Virus record (IMG/VR): IMGVR_UViG_3300009420_000011
Location: 1 to 52,917 of that record
Direction: 5' to 3' (one strand)
DNA from: a virus
Length of the DNA stretch: 52,917 bases
Shown piece by piece: positions 45,927-52,917 of this stretch. The notes beneath the pieces were generated by a model. That model searched no databases. It was not told the origin of the DNA and was given only the letters and a program-made list of their open reading frames with translations. Position 1 is the stretch's first letter, and every line of letters begins with the position of its first letter. A program made the translations under genes and the position numbers.

Positions 45927-52917
<6,991 letters not shown>

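Overview
This 53 kb window is part of the genome of a large tailed phage with a contractile tail (a myovirus with T4-like modules). The likely host is a Bacteroidota bacterium, possibly a flavobacterium. The phage type rests on recognisable T4-type proteins: UvsW, UvsY, a gp61-like primase, a gp32-like ssDNA-binding protein, and gp25, gp6, gp53-like and gp5-like baseplate proteins. The host is inferred from three things: very AT-rich DNA, A/T-rich leaders without Shine-Dalgarno sequences, and a signal peptide ending in the F-S-Q style common in Flavobacteriia. All supported genes lie on the minus strand and many overlap or nearly touch, so transcription runs from high to low coordinates. I saw no tRNA, CRISPR array, insertion sequence or integrase. 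The longest stretch without an assigned gene is about 199 bases (5495-5693).

In the direction of transcription the window opens with a giant collagen-like fibre gene (45927 to beyond 52917; its start lies outside the window). Seven small or mid-size genes of unknown role follow (43268-45864), one of them a zinc-ribbon protein. The baseplate hub and wedge block comes next (30757-43236): tube-fold proteins, a gp53/LysM-like protein, a gp27-like hub, a gp5-like spike without lysozyme, gp25, gp6 and a gp7/gpI-like wedge protein. Embedded in this block are two unexpected genes: a four-domain ribosomal-protein-S1-like protein (35466-36641) and a protein with amidoligase-like features and a beta-helix tail (34136-35434).

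Next is a run of very large virion proteins (10542-26131), probably peripheral baseplate and fibre components. It ends with a fibre that has a collagen-like N-terminus and a C-terminal Hint (hedgehog/intein-type) autoprocessing domain. A tightly overlapping trio of small membrane or coiled-coil proteins (9621-10533) may be a lysis (spanin-like) cassette. After another large virion protein, a tail-tube-fold protein and a glycine-zipper protein, the window enters a replication and recombination cluster: RuvC-like nuclease, gp32-like SSB, primase, UvsY and UvsW. It ends with two possible head genes, the last one a very acidic protein cut by the window edge.

The most interesting items are the Hint domain at the end of the fibre, which keeps a Cys at its first position and Asn-Thr at its end so that splicing or cleavage is conceivable; the phage-encoded S1-like protein in a genome whose genes lack Shine-Dalgarno sites; the modular collagen fibre with five copies of one globular domain and two of another; and the amidoligase-like protein inside the baseplate operon. 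Functional names are by eye from motifs and synteny; no database search was run.
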